A DNA stretch of 64,000 bases. It comes from Moraxella lacunata. GTDB taxonomy: Bacteria; Pseudomonadota; Gammaproteobacteria; Pseudomonadales; Moraxellaceae. Under the pieces are notes generated by a model, which did not search any database, had not been told where the DNA came from, and worked only from the letters and a program-made list of their open reading frames with translations. Numbering within the stretch: the stretch's first letter is position 1; every line of letters begins with the position of its first letter. A program made the translations under genes and the position numbers. Location of the stretch: positions 558,001 through 622,000 of the forward strand of contig NZ_UGQU01000002.1 of the NCBI RefSeq assembly GCF_900453205.1, read 5' to 3'. Shown here one piece after another: positions 44,686 through 57,292 of this stretch.

Positions 44686-46365
44686 CTATTCGTCTGTACC
44701 GATGAGTTTTTTCTCACTTTTTGCGCCCGTCAGCTCATCTGCCACGACAACCACGCCCACCTGTTTGACTGGCCATTCCATGGTAAATCTCGCCCCATGC
44801 AAACTTGGGCTTTCATCCACACTCATGTTACCACTAAACCAAAATGCAATGCGTGAAACAATGGACAGTCCAAGCCCATAGCCACCTGACGCACGGGTAC
44901 GACTGTCATCGAGACGGGCAAAAGGAATGAACACTTTTTCACGGTCGGCTTCGGGAATCCCATGCCCATCATCTTCGACGGTGACAAATGCCATGCCTTT
45001 TTTGACCCCTGCACTGATGATGATGGTGCTTTTGGCATAACGCAGGGCATTGCCTGCTAAGTTTTGTACCACGCGGTGCAAATAACGCCTGTCTGCCATC
45101 GCCACCACTTTTTGGGCGGGCGGTTTGATTTGTATGGCAATGGGTTTGCCCAAAGCATTGGTCTCACGCTCAATTTGTTCAAGGAGCTCTTTTAGGCACA
45201 CCATTTCCCAATCCATCTTGGGCGAGCCTTCTTCGAGCTTGGCATAGGTTAAAATTTCATCAATGAGTTCATTTAAAGAAGCAATGTCATCATCAATATA
45301 CTGCTTTTGTACCTGCCGTGACTCATAATCATCATCATCAGCAAGCATGTCCACCGCAAAACGAATGCGTGCCACTGGTGTTCTTAGTTCATGCGAGACG
45401 GCACGGGTCAGCTCACGCTGAGACTCGATGAGTCTTTTGATGTGGCGGGTCATGGTATTAAAGGTTGATGACAGACGGGCTATGTCATCGTACCCTGCCA
45501 CCTGCACCATGGTGTCAAGTTTGCCTTCAGCAACTTTATTAACCCCCATTTGTAATAGTTGCAAACGTCGCTCTAATGGGAAAATCAGGGCATACACCCC
45601 AAAGCTGACCAGTAACAGGCAAATCAGCACAATACTGATAATGACGTCCAAAGAGAAGAAATTAAACAACGGCACATTCGCCACCAACACTTCATTGGGG
45701 ATGTTTGATGAAATCATCACTGACAAATGTGGGTTTTGATTTTGGTTGTCAAAAGTCAGCACTGCTTTGCCTGCATTTAGCTTATCAAACTGCTCCCTGT
45801 CCAACTCCAAACTTGCCAGTGGCATGAGTACAATGGGGTAGCCAAAATTTTTACTTAGGTAAGTAAGGCGTTGTTGTTTTTCTTCTAAAGTATCATAATC
45901 TCTTAAATCATCAAGCAAAAAACCCATGGCGGCATGAATTTGTCTTTCGTTAATGCGGTCAAGTTCGGCAGATAATATGTTCTGACCATCATCTATTTGA
46001 TGATAAACCGTAGAATGACGGGTCATCTCATCATGACGCACCACAGATTTGCCCTCGTGGAGGCGTTTTAACTCACGCCCTTTAAAATCAAATTCATCAA
46101 CGGGCGTTACATGAATCTCAGAACCAAAAGCTCGACTGGTTGCCAGTAGCCACTGCTCTTTGTTGCTCTCATGCTGTCTGTCATAAGAAGCTGTGCCTAA
46201 ATAAAAAGCAACCGTGGCAATGGATTCTCGATAAGATTGCAGGCGTTGCTGGTTAATTGCCTGCATGAGAAAATAGCCAAAAAAGGCAACCAAAAAGCAG
46301 ACAAGCAAAAGCCCTGCATAAATACGAAAAAAGATACTACGTTCGGTGATTGATGAGAGTGCCAT
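44686..46365 (-). CDS. bfmS: Sensor histidine kinase BfmS
   Basis: Inner-membrane sensor of the BfmRS (RstBA-like) system, which in Acinetobacter controls envelope functions and biofilm formation. The 559-aa protein has TM1 at ~12-35, a periplasmic sensor to ~238, TM2 at ~240-262, HAMP (PLERRLQLLQMGVNKVAEGKLD) and the H-box RAVSHELRTPVARIRFAV with H325. The ATPase motifs are NLAGNALRYA, VEDDGHGIPEADRE and GYGLGLSIVSRIA. It is encoded ~95 bp downstream of bfmR on the same strand. Confidence 0.92.
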   Translation of the reverse strand: MALSSITERSIFFRIYAGLLLVCFLVAFFGYFLMQAINQQRLQSYRESIATVAFYLGTASYDRQHESNKEQWLLATSRAFGSEIHVTPVDEFDFKGRELKRLHEGKSVVRHDEMTRHSTVYHQIDDGQNILSAELDRINERQIHAAMGFLLDDLRDYDTLEEKQQRLTYLSKNFGYPIVLMPLASLELDREQFDKLNAGKAVLTFDNQNQNPHLSVMISSNIPNEVLVANVPLFNFFSLDVIISIVLICLLLVSFGVYALIFPLERRLQLLQMGVNKVAEGKLDTMVQVAGYDDIARLSSTFNTMTRHIKRLIESQRELTRAVSHELRTPVARIRFAVDMLADDDDYESRQVQKQYIDDDIASLNELIDEILTYAKLEEGSPKMDWEMVCLKELLEQIERETNALGKPIAIQIKPPAQKVVAMADRRYLHRVVQNLAGNALRYAKSTIIISAGVKKGMAFVTVEDDGHGIPEADREKVFIPFARLDDSRTRASGGYGLGLSIVSRIAFWFSGNMSVDESPSLHGARFTMEWPVKQVGVVVVADELTGAKSEKKLIGTDE

Positions 46366-46459
46366 ACCATTGACTTATCATGAGTGAAAATAAAAAGCCA
46401 GCGATGTGGCTGGCTTTATTGTAGCATAGCTTGGATATTGACTGATGTTAAGATTACAA

Positions 46460-47182
46460 TTAATTGCCTTCTTTAACAAACAGATAACCTTTACTACGCA
46501 CTGTTTTGATACGTTTGGGATTTTCTGGGTCATCGCCAATTTTTGGACGAATACGAGAGATACGCACATCAATTGAACGGTCTTGACCATCGTACTCAAT
46601 ACCACGAAGTCGCTCAAAAATATCTTCACGAGATAAGATACGACCTGCATTTGACGCAAGTAACCAAAGCAAATCATACTCAGCACTGGTAAAATCAACC
46701 AATTCGTCATTTAAGGTAACTGAGCGACCGCCATTGTCAATGACCAAGTCACCAAATTCCAAACGCTGTGGTGTGTCGTCTGTCGGTGCCGAGTCAGAGC
46801 GACGAAGCAAGGCACGGATACGGGCTAGCAACACTCGGGGCTGGGCAGGTTTTGCCACATAATCATCCGCTCCCATCTCCAAGCCTAACACCTGATCCAT
46901 GTCTTCGGTGCGTGCTGTTAACATTAAAATCGGCTGAGCATAGTGTGGACGTACTTCACGGCACACTGTCAAACCATCACTACCTGGCAACATGACATCA
47001 AGCACCACCAAATCAGGCTGTTCACTAATGATGCGACGAATCGCACGAGTGCCATCAGTTTCAATCGCCACGTCCAATCCGTTACGTCTGAGATAGTCTT
47101 GGGTTAAGACGGCAAGACGCTCATCATCTTCAACAATCAGAATTCGGGGAATATCTTCTTTTTCTGGGGCTGTCGTTGTCAT
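46460..47182 (-). CDS. bfmR: Response regulator BfmR (OmpR family)
   Basis: Phosphorylation-dependent transcription factor of 240 aa. The receiver domain has EDDERLAVLTQDYL, phospho-acceptor D62 in PDLVVLDVMLPG, and the Thr and Lys switch residues (LMLTART, VAKPAQPRVLLARIRALLRR). The winged-helix output domain has FTSAEYDLLWLLASNAGRILSREDIFERLRGIEYDGQDRSIDVRISRIRPKIGDDP, almost the Acinetobacter BfmR sequence, which is the best taxonomic clue in the window. It is probably co-transcribed with bfmS. Confidence 0.95.
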   Translation of the reverse strand: MTTTAPEKEDIPRILIVEDDERLAVLTQDYLRRNGLDVAIETDGTRAIRRIISEQPDLVVLDVMLPGSDGLTVCREVRPHYAQPILMLTARTEDMDQVLGLEMGADDYVAKPAQPRVLLARIRALLRRSDSAPTDDTPQRLEFGDLVIDNGGRSVTLNDELVDFTSAEYDLLWLLASNAGRILSREDIFERLRGIEYDGQDRSIDVRISRIRPKIGDDPENPKRIKTVRSKGYLFVKEGN

Positions 47183-47309
47183 ATATTATCCTTGAATACA
47201 TCAAAAGATACATCAAAATCAGGTAATGCCATCAATCAAGCAGACTTGTTTGGTGGACGTGCTTATTCTAACAAATTTTTGAACAATAAGCACGATTTTT
47301 AATCAGCAA

Positions 47310-47726
47310 TTAAGCACGATTTTTATATTTTTGAATGGTTTGTAGCTGTGCCAATGACTCTGCCAATGCTGTCAGGGCAGCAGTGGTATCAATATTAGCA
47401 CTTTGATTTGCCAAGGCTTGCTCAGCATTGCGACGAGCTTCGGCAATTTTTGCTTCATCCAGATTACTGGCACGTTCTGCCGAATCAGCAAGCACGGTCA
47501 CAATCTTAGGTTGAACTTCAAGTACGCCACCTTGTACATAAATCACTTCATCTGTACCATCGGCTGATTTTAGGTGCAAAGGACCTGGTTTTAGCAAGGT
47601 GATGATTGGCGTATGACCTGCCAAAATACCAAGCTCACCATCAATACCCGAAGCCACAAGCACGCTAATGTCACCTGAGTAAAGCTCTTCTCTGGCACTG
47701 ACCACTCGGCATGTAAATGTTGCCAT
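47310..47726 (-). CDS. atpC: ATP synthase F1 epsilon subunit
   Basis: Central-stalk subunit that couples gamma to the c-ring and can inhibit ATPase activity. The 138-aa protein has the N-terminal beta-sandwich (MATFTCRVVSAREELYSGDISVLVASGIDGELGILAGHTPIITLLKPGPL) and a C-terminal helical pair rich in Ala/Glu. It is the last gene of the minus-strand atp operon, separated from atpD by an 84-bp gap with a perfect hairpin. Confidence 0.96.
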   Translation of the reverse strand: MATFTCRVVSAREELYSGDISVLVASGIDGELGILAGHTPIITLLKPGPLHLKSADGTDEVIYVQGGVLEVQPKIVTVLADSAERASNLDEAKIAEARRNAEQALANQSANIDTTAALTALAESLAQLQTIQKYKNRA

Positions 47727-47773
47727 GATGACTCCTATCTATTTTATATCATCGTTTTGTCCGTGATAAAGTC

Positions 47774-47803
47774 AGTTAAGATTGGATTTCTCCAATCTTA
47801 ACT
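47774..47803 (-). other. Perfect intercistronic hairpin between atpD and atpC
   Basis: AGTTAAGATTGGA and TCCAATCTTAACT form a 13-bp perfect stem with a 4-nt TTTC loop. It is not followed by a T-run, so it is more likely an RNA-stability or partial attenuation element than a full terminator. Confidence 0.6.
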
Positions 47804-47810
47804 TTGGACA

Positions 47811-49244
<1,434 letters not shown>

Positions 49245-49255
49245 CTAAATATAAG

Positions 49256-49648
49256 TTATTCTGCAATACCCATTTTGGACTGATTGGCAGTCTCTCTAAA
49301 GGTATAGTTGGAGACCACTCCACGATTATCAAATAAAATAACCAACTCTTTGGTTTGAGTGTTCTCACCCAGTGAGAAAAAATTGTAAGGAATAAAATTT
49401 CTTGCCATTGGTTTTGATTTGGAATGACGATACGTCCAAATTTCATTACCACTGTCAGTAAATGAGACATTATCAGCAGAACCAAAAATTTTGCTCACAT
49501 CTTGTTTGGTGGTTTTACCTTTAATGATGGCTTGTTCAATGCTTTGTTGGTTTTGTTCCTTCATGGCCACATTTCCTGTTGATGCACAGCCCACCGCCAA
49601 AGTTGCCACAATCAATGATACCAACACACCACGCACATAATGATTCAT
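49256..49648 (-). CDS. SmpA/BamE-like lipoprotein inserted in the atp operon
   Basis: A 130-aa predicted lipoprotein (MNHYVRGVLVSLIVATLAVGC, lipobox LAVGC, Cys21). The mature part has a small alpha/beta domain reminiscent of SmpA/BamE-type proteins (IIKGKTTKQDVSKIFGSADNVSFTDSGNEIWTYRH, then ELVILFDNRGVVSNYTF). GGAG before the ATG at 49648 fixes the start; the open frame to 49690 overlaps atpG and is ignored. It lies 16 bp after atpG and 20 bp before atpD, so it must ride on the atp transcript. It is not an ATP synthase subunit. Confidence 0.88.
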   Translation of the reverse strand: MNHYVRGVLVSLIVATLAVGCASTGNVAMKEQNQQSIEQAIIKGKTTKQDVSKIFGSADNVSFTDSGNEIWTYRHSKSKPMARNFIPYNFFSLGENTQTKELVILFDNRGVVSNYTFRETANQSKMGIAE

Positions 49649-49664
49649 AAGAACTCCAATTTTA

Positions 49665-50537
49665 TCAAGATACCGCAGCAGCACCACCAACGATTTCCGA
49701 AATCTCTCGGGTAATCGCTGCTTGTCTGAGCTTATTATAAACCAATTGTAAATCTTTAATTAAATTACCAGCATTATCTGTCGCCGCTTTCATCGCTACC
49801 ATACGAGCAGATTGCTCTGATGCGATGTTTTCAAGGACGGCTTGATAAACCAATGATTCAATATAGCGTACCATCAAACTGTCAATCAACGTCTTTGTAT
49901 CAGGCTCATAAATATAATCCCAACCGTGACTGATACCCTCATCATCGGACAAAGCTCCCTCAGGTAAAGGAACAAGCTGAGTGATTGATGGTTTTTGGGT
50001 CATGGCATTGATGAACTGATTGTACACCAAATAGATTCTATCTAATTTGCCATTTTGGTAATCATCAAGCATGGTCTGTACGGGACTGCTGATGTGTTCA
50101 TAGCTTGGGCTATCGCCATAATCGGTAACTACCGATGTGACATTACCACCAAAGTTTTTGAAAAAACCAACGCCTTTTGAGCCAATGGCTGCAAACTCAA
50201 CTTCGACAGACTGCTCTTGGTAAGTTTTGACTGACTTTAATAAACTTTTAAACAGGTTAATGTTTAGACCACCTGCCAAACCACGGTCAGAAGTAACCAC
50301 GATAAAACCCACACGGTTCACAGGGCGACTGACCATATAAGGGTGCTTATAATCGGACTGTGCTTGCACAAGGTGTGAAATCACACGGTGCATACTTTCA
50401 GCATAAGGGCGACCCATGCCCATGCGTTCTTGAGCCCGACGCATTTTACTGGCAGCAACCATCTGCATGGCACGTGTGATTTTCTGAGTGCTTTTAATAC
50501 TGGTTACTTTTGCACGTATTTCTTTTAAGCTTGCCAT
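49665..50537 (-). CDS. atpG: ATP synthase F1 gamma subunit
   Basis: Rotor shaft of F1. The 290-aa protein has the N-terminal coiled-coil helix ([36 protein letters not shown]), the central Rossmann-like domain ([20 protein letters not shown]) and the C-terminal helix ending [23 protein letters not shown], the conserved gamma signature. It follows atpA by 66 bp. Confidence 0.98.
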   Translation of the reverse strand: MASLKEIRAKVTSIKSTQKITRAMQMVAASKMRRAQERMGMGRPYAESMHRVISHLVQAQSDYKHPYMVSRPVNRVGFIVVTSDRGLAGGLNINLFKSLLKSVKTYQEQSVEVEFAAIGSKGVGFFKNFGGNVTSVVTDYGDSPSYEHISSPVQTMLDDYQNGKLDRIYLVYNQFINAMTQKPSITQLVPLPEGALSDDEGISHGWDYIYEPDTKTLIDSLMVRYIESLVYQAVLENIASEQSARMVAMKAATDNAGNLIKDLQLVYNKLRQAAITREISEIVGGAAAVS

Positions 50538-50603
50538 AATTATTCCAAAACTGGACTCAGTTTAAATGGGTATATGGTGTATCAATGATACACCATATTG
50601 CTC

Positions 50604-52148
50604 TTAGTAGCTACGAGATGCTTTGAAAGCTTCAATCCCTGCTTTTAGACGACTCTCGATGTCATCATTATAGTTGGCAGTCTCATCAATCTCACTCATG
50701 AGAGCACCATGTTCGCCACGAAGGAAGCTTAACAAACCTTGCTCAAAAGCACCGATTTTTTCAACAGGTACATCAGCAAGATAGCCTTCGTTTGATGCAT
50801 AGATGACCGCCGCTTGGTCAGCGATAGACATCGGTGCGTATTGTTTTTGCTTCATCAGCTCAGTCACACGCTGACCGTGTTCTAGTTGCTGTTTGGTTGC
50901 GTCATCCAAATCTGATGCAAACTGAGCAAAGGCAGCCAACTCACGATACTGTGCCAAGGCTGTACGGATACCGCCTGAGAGCTTTTTGATGATTTTCGTT
51001 TGAGCTGCACCACCCACACGAGATACCGAGATACCAGCATTTACCGCAGGGCGAATACCTGAGTTAAATAGGTTAGATTCTAGGAAAATCTGACCATCAG
51101 TAATCGAAATTACGTTGGTAGGTACGAACGCTGATACGTCACCTGCTTGGGTTTCAATGATAGGCAAGGCAGTCAATGAACCAGTTTTGCCTTTGACTTC
51201 GCCACCCGTAAACGCTTCTACATAGTCTGCATTGACACGAGATGCACGCTCTAACAGGCGTGAGTGCAAGTAGAATACATCCCCTGGGTAGGCTTCACGT
51301 CCTGGTGGACGGCGTAGTAGTAGCGAGATTTGACGATAGGCAACCGCTTGCTTAGACAAATCATCATAGATGATAAGTGCGTCTTGACCACGATCACGGA
51401 AGTACTCACCCATGGTACAACCAGAATATGGGGCGATGTATTGTAGTGCTGCAGGCTCTGATGCTGATGCAACCACAACGGTAGTATAAGCCAATGCACC
51501 TGACTCTTCTAGTTTACGCACCACGTTAGCGATGGTTGAGCGTTTTTGACCAACAGCAACATAGATACATTTGATGCCAGAGTCTTTTTGGGCAATGATA
51601 GCATCGATTGCCATGGCGGTCTTACCTGTTTGACGGTCGCCAATGATAAGCTCACGCTGACCACGTCCGATTGGAATCATGGTATCAACCGCTTTATAAC
51701 CTGTCATAACAGGCTCATCAACCGATTGACGAGCGATAACGCCAGGGGCGATTTTTTCAACTTTATCGGTTAGCTTGGCATTGATAGGACCTTTGCCATC
51801 AATAGGATTACCCAAAGCGTCAACCACGCGACCCAACAGTTCAGGACCTACGGGTACTTCTAGGATACGACCTGTGCAGTATGCTTTTTGTCCCTCTTGC
51901 AGGGGTAAATAGTCGCCCAAAACGACCGCACCGACTGAGTCTTGTTCTAAGTTTAGTGCCATGCCATAGACATTGCCCTCAAACTCAATCATCTCGCCAT
52001 ACATGGCTTCTTCTAGACCATGAATTTTTACAATACCATCAGAGACACTGACGATAACGCCTTCAGTTTTAGCAGTTGCGCTTACGTCAAGGTCTTGAAT
52101 ACGTTGCTTAATCAGATTGCTGATTTCAGCTGGATTCAATTGTTGCAT
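50604..52148 (-). CDS. atpA: ATP synthase F1 alpha subunit
   Basis: Regulatory nucleotide-binding subunit of F1. The 514-aa protein has [21 protein letters not shown] at the N-terminus, P-loop GDRQTGKT (170-177), the arginine-finger region ([20 protein letters not shown]) and the standard C-terminal helical domain. It follows atpH by 33 bp. Confidence 0.98.
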   Translation of the reverse strand: MQQLNPAEISNLIKQRIQDLDVSATAKTEGVIVSVSDGIVKIHGLEEAMYGEMIEFEGNVYGMALNLEQDSVGAVVLGDYLPLQEGQKAYCTGRILEVPVGPELLGRVVDALGNPIDGKGPINAKLTDKVEKIAPGVIARQSVDEPVMTGYKAVDTMIPIGRGQRELIIGDRQTGKTAMAIDAIIAQKDSGIKCIYVAVGQKRSTIANVVRKLEESGALAYTTVVVASASEPAALQYIAPYSGCTMGEYFRDRGQDALIIYDDLSKQAVAYRQISLLLRRPPGREAYPGDVFYLHSRLLERASRVNADYVEAFTGGEVKGKTGSLTALPIIETQAGDVSAFVPTNVISITDGQIFLESNLFNSGIRPAVNAGISVSRVGGAAQTKIIKKLSGGIRTALAQYRELAAFAQFASDLDDATKQQLEHGQRVTELMKQKQYAPMSIADQAAVIYASNEGYLADVPVEKIGAFEQGLLSFLRGEHGALMSEIDETANYNDDIESRLKAGIEAFKASRSY

Positions 52149-52181
52149 TGCCTTGTTTCCTATAATTTAGACAGCCACAGT

Positions 52182-52823
52182 TTATGCTGTTAGCTGAGTC
52201 TTTAATTGTTTTAACTTGCCACGCACCGAGCCATCAGTAAACTTATCGCCCACTTTAATGGTCGCACCCCCTAACAGTGAACTATCCACAGCCTCGTGTA
52301 AAATCACGATAGAACCTGTTGAGATAGCCAAAGATTCTTGTAGGGATTTGCGTTGGGCTTCAGTTAGTGGGTAGGCTGATGTTACGTAAGCGTCAACCTG
52401 TTTTAGCTCTTGTGATTTTAGCTTGCTGTAATGAGCATGAATCTCAGGAAGCAAAGACAGTCTGTCATTATCAGACAGCTGGCTGACAAAGTTTGTCAAT
52501 GCCTTATTGGCTGTCAAATGCTTACTTCCTGCTAATACTTCTGCCGCCGCACTCACGTCCACACCCTGTGACGCCGCTGTCTGCAACGTTTGGGCAAGTG
52601 GCGAGTTACTCGGTCTTTGGCTGGTGTAAATATCCATCAGCACCGAAGTTTTTTGACTGGCGGGAATGGCTGGATTGTGTAGCAAACCAATAAATGCGTC
52701 ATCACGCACAATATCCGATGCCATCAACAAGAAGTCTTCCCATTCGTTAATCGCATTTTGCTCTTTAGCATAGTCAAACGCAGCCTTTGCGTAAGGTCTT
52801 GCCAAGGTAGATAATTCAGCCAT
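52182..52823 (-). CDS. atpH: ATP synthase F1 delta subunit
   Basis: Peripheral-stalk cap joining F1 to the b subunits. The protein is 213 aa, longer than the ~177-aa E. coli delta. The N-terminal helical bundle (LARPYAKAAFDYAKEQNAINEWEDFLLMASDIV) and the C-terminal VDSSLLGGATIKVGDKFTDGSVRGKLKQLKTQL signature are clear. The extra length lies mainly in the middle. It is 12 bp downstream of atpF. Confidence 0.96.
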   Translation of the reverse strand: MAELSTLARPYAKAAFDYAKEQNAINEWEDFLLMASDIVRDDAFIGLLHNPAIPASQKTSVLMDIYTSQRPSNSPLAQTLQTAASQGVDVSAAAEVLAGSKHLTANKALTNFVSQLSDNDRLSLLPEIHAHYSKLKSQELKQVDAYVTSAYPLTEAQRKSLQESLAISTGSIVILHEAVDSSLLGGATIKVGDKFTDGSVRGKLKQLKTQLTA

Positions 52824-52835
52824 GAGTTCCTCTAA

Positions 52836-53306
52836 TTACAGCTTGGTTGCCAGTTGTGCTAGCATGCTGGCATGTTTTTGTTCATCAACTTTTTCTTCTA
52901 GAATCTTTTCAGCACCAAGTACTGCAAGAGTCGCAACTTGTGAACGTAGCTGTTCACGAGTTTGGGCAATTTGTTGGTCAACCGTTTGTTGGGCCGCACC
53001 AATAATACGCTCGCTTTCAAGACGGGCTGTGACTTTGGCGTCTTCAATCATTTGATTGGCAGTTTTGTTAGCACGTTCAATGATAGAAGCAGCCTCAGCT
53101 TTGGCATTTGCAAACTCTGCTTGAACTTGTGACTCAGCAGATGCAAGGTCAGCTTTTGCTTTTTCGGCGGCGTTTAAGCCTTCTTCGATTTTACGTTGAC
53201 GCTCGTTAATCGCTCCGATGAGTGGCGGCCATACGAATTTCATGCAGAACCACACGAAAAACGCAAACGCAATCATCTGACCGATAATGGTGGAATTAAT
53301 ATTCAT
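52836..53306 (-). CDS. atpF: ATP synthase Fo b subunit
   Basis: Peripheral-stalk dimer subunit. The 156-aa protein has one N-terminal membrane helix ([30 protein letters not shown]), then a long charged coiled coil with Ala-rich heptads, matching the 156-aa E. coli protein exactly in length. Confidence 0.97.
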   Translation of the reverse strand: MNINSTIIGQMIAFAFFVWFCMKFVWPPLIGAINERQRKIEEGLNAAEKAKADLASAESQVQAEFANAKAEAASIIERANKTANQMIEDAKVTARLESERIIGAAQQTVDQQIAQTREQLRSQVATLAVLGAEKILEEKVDEQKHASMLAQLATKL

Positions 53307-53402
53307 CCAATCACCTCATTTGTTAGTGAAAGTCAGGTGATAGCCAATTGCTGTCGGCAAGTAAACTGCCGACAAGAATGGACCTAGACTGACCGCTTCA
53401 AC

Positions 53403-53657
<255 letters not shown>

Positions 53658-53695
53658 TTAATGACCTATTTGAAGGGTTAGAATAAAAGTGTCAA

Positions 53696-54979
<1,284 letters not shown>

Positions 54980-55366
54980 CTAAATACGCCACATTACCAT
55001 AACATGCACAACTTGTAGAGCAAAATAACTCAAAATCACCAAAAACGCCCCAATCGGCTTAGCCAACATAAAAATCAGGGCAAAACCCATCAGCGTGATA
55101 AACCATTTTATCATCTGCCCCAAATACATGTTGAGCATGATAACACGCCCTGCTCTCGCCCCTGTCGTGCGGTAGGCAATGAGTGTAAACGCACACTGGG
55201 CGATGTAGCCAAGCAGTCCGCCCGATGCCATGCTTTTGGTGGCGTGAGCAACGCCCAACGTTTCAAGGATAAACCCTATGCCAATGAGTATCAATACCGC
55301 CCATGCTTGACGAAATTGCAAGCGGTACACACGGGCTTGCTGATGACGCTGGGCAGGCTTGCTCAT
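54980..55366 (-). CDS. atpI: ATP synthase assembly factor AtpI
   Basis: Small membrane protein that aids c-ring assembly; not part of the finished enzyme. The 128-aa product has four hydrophobic segments (LILIGIGFILETLGVA, GGLLGYIAQCAFTLIAY, FITLMGFALIFMLAK and GAFLVILSYFALQVVHVMVM), the family layout. It is separated from atpB by ~400 bp instead of directly abutting it, so atpI may be expressed separately. Confidence 0.9.
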   Translation of the reverse strand: MSKPAQRHQQARVYRLQFRQAWAVLILIGIGFILETLGVAHATKSMASGGLLGYIAQCAFTLIAYRTTGARAGRVIMLNMYLGQMIKWFITLMGFALIFMLAKPIGAFLVILSYFALQVVHVMVMWRI

Positions 55367-55627
55367 GATGCTCTCAAAAACACAATGAAAAATCGTAAGG
55401 TTCTGTATTATAAAAAGTTTTTAAAAAACTTACAAGATTTTATCGGCATTTTTTCATCAGTAAAAAGTGATAATATCATTTATTTTTATGATAAATATAG
55501 AATGAAGCTTTTGTCGGTTTTAGGAAAATAAAATACGCCTTTGGTTGTAGCAGGTTTGATAGATGTCATTTATAGACAAAAAGGCAATGCTCATCACATC
55601 GCCTTTATATACACCCTATCCGCCAAT

Positions 55628-56482
55628 TTATTTTTGGTCGATACACGCGTAAATCTCATTGACGGTCGCCTGCCACACGTCCACAAAATCGGTGCCGTCT
55701 GACATGTCTTCTTGTTTGACGAGCGTGCCGACATTGCCGAGCTTATTTTTAATACCGTCCGAAATCGCCCCTTGCGACAGTAGGCACATATAAGGCGATG
55801 GGCGGTCGTTATTTAAAATGCGAAATTGGCTGGCTTTGGGTGACAGATGATGGTCGGGGGTCAATGCCCCTGCAAAACGTAGATTTGCCGAGCGTTCAAG
55901 ATAGGCAAACGAATCATGATACGCCCAATACGCCCGCTTATGCTCTTTTGGCACCTGTGCCACCGCCTTATCCATGGCTTGATGAAATGCCTTGACGTTA
56001 TCAGCATACAACCCCTTATGCTCGGGGTTGGCGTGCGAATGCACCACCGCCAATGCTCGCACAATGGCCTTGGCATTCTCTGGGTCTAGCCAAATGTGTG
56101 GGTCAAAGGTGTCGGCTCGGGGCGTGCCATCAAGCTGCCTCATGGGCAGACGATAAAACGCCTTCATCTTAAATAGCGAAATGGCGTTCGGGGCATTATC
56201 TAAGGTCTTAACGAGATTTTGTTCAAGCTCATGCCCGAACCACACCACATAATCGCTGTCGCCCACGAGCTTGACTTTGCTTGGCGAGAGACTGCCATGA
56301 TGACCGACATCGCCTGTGGATAGTAGCATTTGGGCAGGTTCTGCTCCCTGTGTTACTGCATTGGACAGTAGTAACAACGGATAATTACTCACCGTTACCG
56401 TGCCTGCATGGACGGTCGCAGACAGTAGGGTGGGCAAGGCAAATAGGCTTAGTTTAGCAAAGGGGAATTTAGAAAATAACAT
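55628..56482 (-). CDS. znuA: Zinc ABC transporter substrate-binding protein ZnuA
   Basis: Periplasmic Zn-binding component of ZnuABC. The 284-aa protein has a signal peptide ending TVHA|GT, then the metal-ligand regions with His in GDVGHHGSLSPSK, DPHIWLDPENAKAI and AYHDSFAYLE, which together fit cluster A-I proteins. The charged His loop seen in many ZnuA proteins is short. It is transcribed divergently from zur-znuCB, with a 306-bp shared control region. Confidence 0.93.
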   Translation of the reverse strand: MLFSKFPFAKLSLFALPTLLSATVHAGTVTVSNYPLLLLSNAVTQGAEPAQMLLSTGDVGHHGSLSPSKVKLVGDSDYVVWFGHELEQNLVKTLDNAPNAISLFKMKAFYRLPMRQLDGTPRADTFDPHIWLDPENAKAIVRALAVVHSHANPEHKGLYADNVKAFHQAMDKAVAQVPKEHKRAYWAYHDSFAYLERSANLRFAGALTPDHHLSPKASQFRILNNDRPSPYMCLLSQGAISDGIKNKLGNVGTLVKQEDMSDGTDFVDVWQATVNEIYACIDQK

Positions 56483-56788
56483 GGCAACCTTTTAAATTAA
56501 ATAAATTTATTTGGAAAAATATAAAAAATGGCACAAAACTTGCATAAATTTGCGATAATGTCTTGTAAGATTATATCATACATCATGGGTTTTTGTTATA
56601 ATGTATCTAAATTAAGATGAAACGAGCATTTTTCTTAAAAATTACCAACACAAACACCGCCCATTTGATGATATGTTATATCAATGGCATTCATCAGTCA
56701 TTTTAAAATTGTCCAATTATTTTTATGGTAAAATAACGTATATTTTAAATGTAATTTTTATAATTTTGAACAACCAAAAGAGCCTATC
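56483..56788. promoter_or_regulatory. Divergent znuA / zur-znuCB control region
   Basis: AT-rich gap with no gene. TGATATgttATATCA at 56669-56683 is a perfect 6+6 dyad, and TTGTTATAATGTATC near 56592-56606 is Zur-box-like (TGTTATAatgtA). TTGCAT...GATAAT at ~56540-56562 is a candidate plus-strand promoter. Autoregulation by Zur is expected for this layout but not demonstrated. Confidence 0.45.
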
Positions 56789-57292
56789 ATGACCGACCAC
56801 GCCTGCCAATGCGACCACCACCACAACGTCCACGAACATCAAGACCCCAAACAGCGTATGCTTGATGCCAAAGCCCACTGTGAAGCTCGTGGCGTGCGTT
56901 TTACGCCCTTGCGTGAAGAAGTATACGGACTGATTTTGGAAGCGGATAAGCCACTTGGGGCGTATGACCTTATCAGTGCCTTGCAGTCTGCTCGCCACTC
57001 ATCAGGGGCAAAAAACAAAAACATCGCCCCACCGACCATTTATCGTTCGTTAGAATTTTTGCTTGCCGAAGGGTTGATTCATCAGTTAAGCTCCATGAAC
57101 GCCTATGTGCCATGTTGCCACCCACGCTCCAAGCACGCCGCCGCCTTTTTGATTTGCCAAAAATGCCAAGGCGTTGAAGAATGCTCTAACGTGCCTGTGG
57201 ACGCTATTGTCAATTTTGCCAAAGATGACGCAGGGTTTGACATAGAACGCACGGTCATTGAACTAAAAGGCGTGTGTCGTGCCTGTCGCTAA
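56789..57292 (+). CDS. zur: Zinc uptake regulator Zur (Fur family)
   Basis: Zn-sensing repressor of 167 aa. A His/Cys-rich N-terminal tail (HACQCDHHHNVHEHQD) precedes the Fur winged helix (RFTPLREEVYGLILEADKPLGAYDLISAL, then PPTIYRSLEFLLAEGLIHQL). The structural Zn site is made by CQKC (FLICQKCQGVEE) and CRAC near the end (KGVCRACR). The znu genes on both sides identify it as Zur rather than Fur. The stop overlaps the znuC start by 14 bp. Confidence 0.94.
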   Translation: MTDHACQCDHHHNVHEHQDPKQRMLDAKAHCEARGVRFTPLREEVYGLILEADKPLGAYDLISALQSARHSSGAKNKNIAPPTIYRSLEFLLAEGLIHQLSSMNAYVPCCHPRSKHAAAFLICQKCQGVEECSNVPVDAIVNFAKDDAGFDIERTVIELKGVCRACR

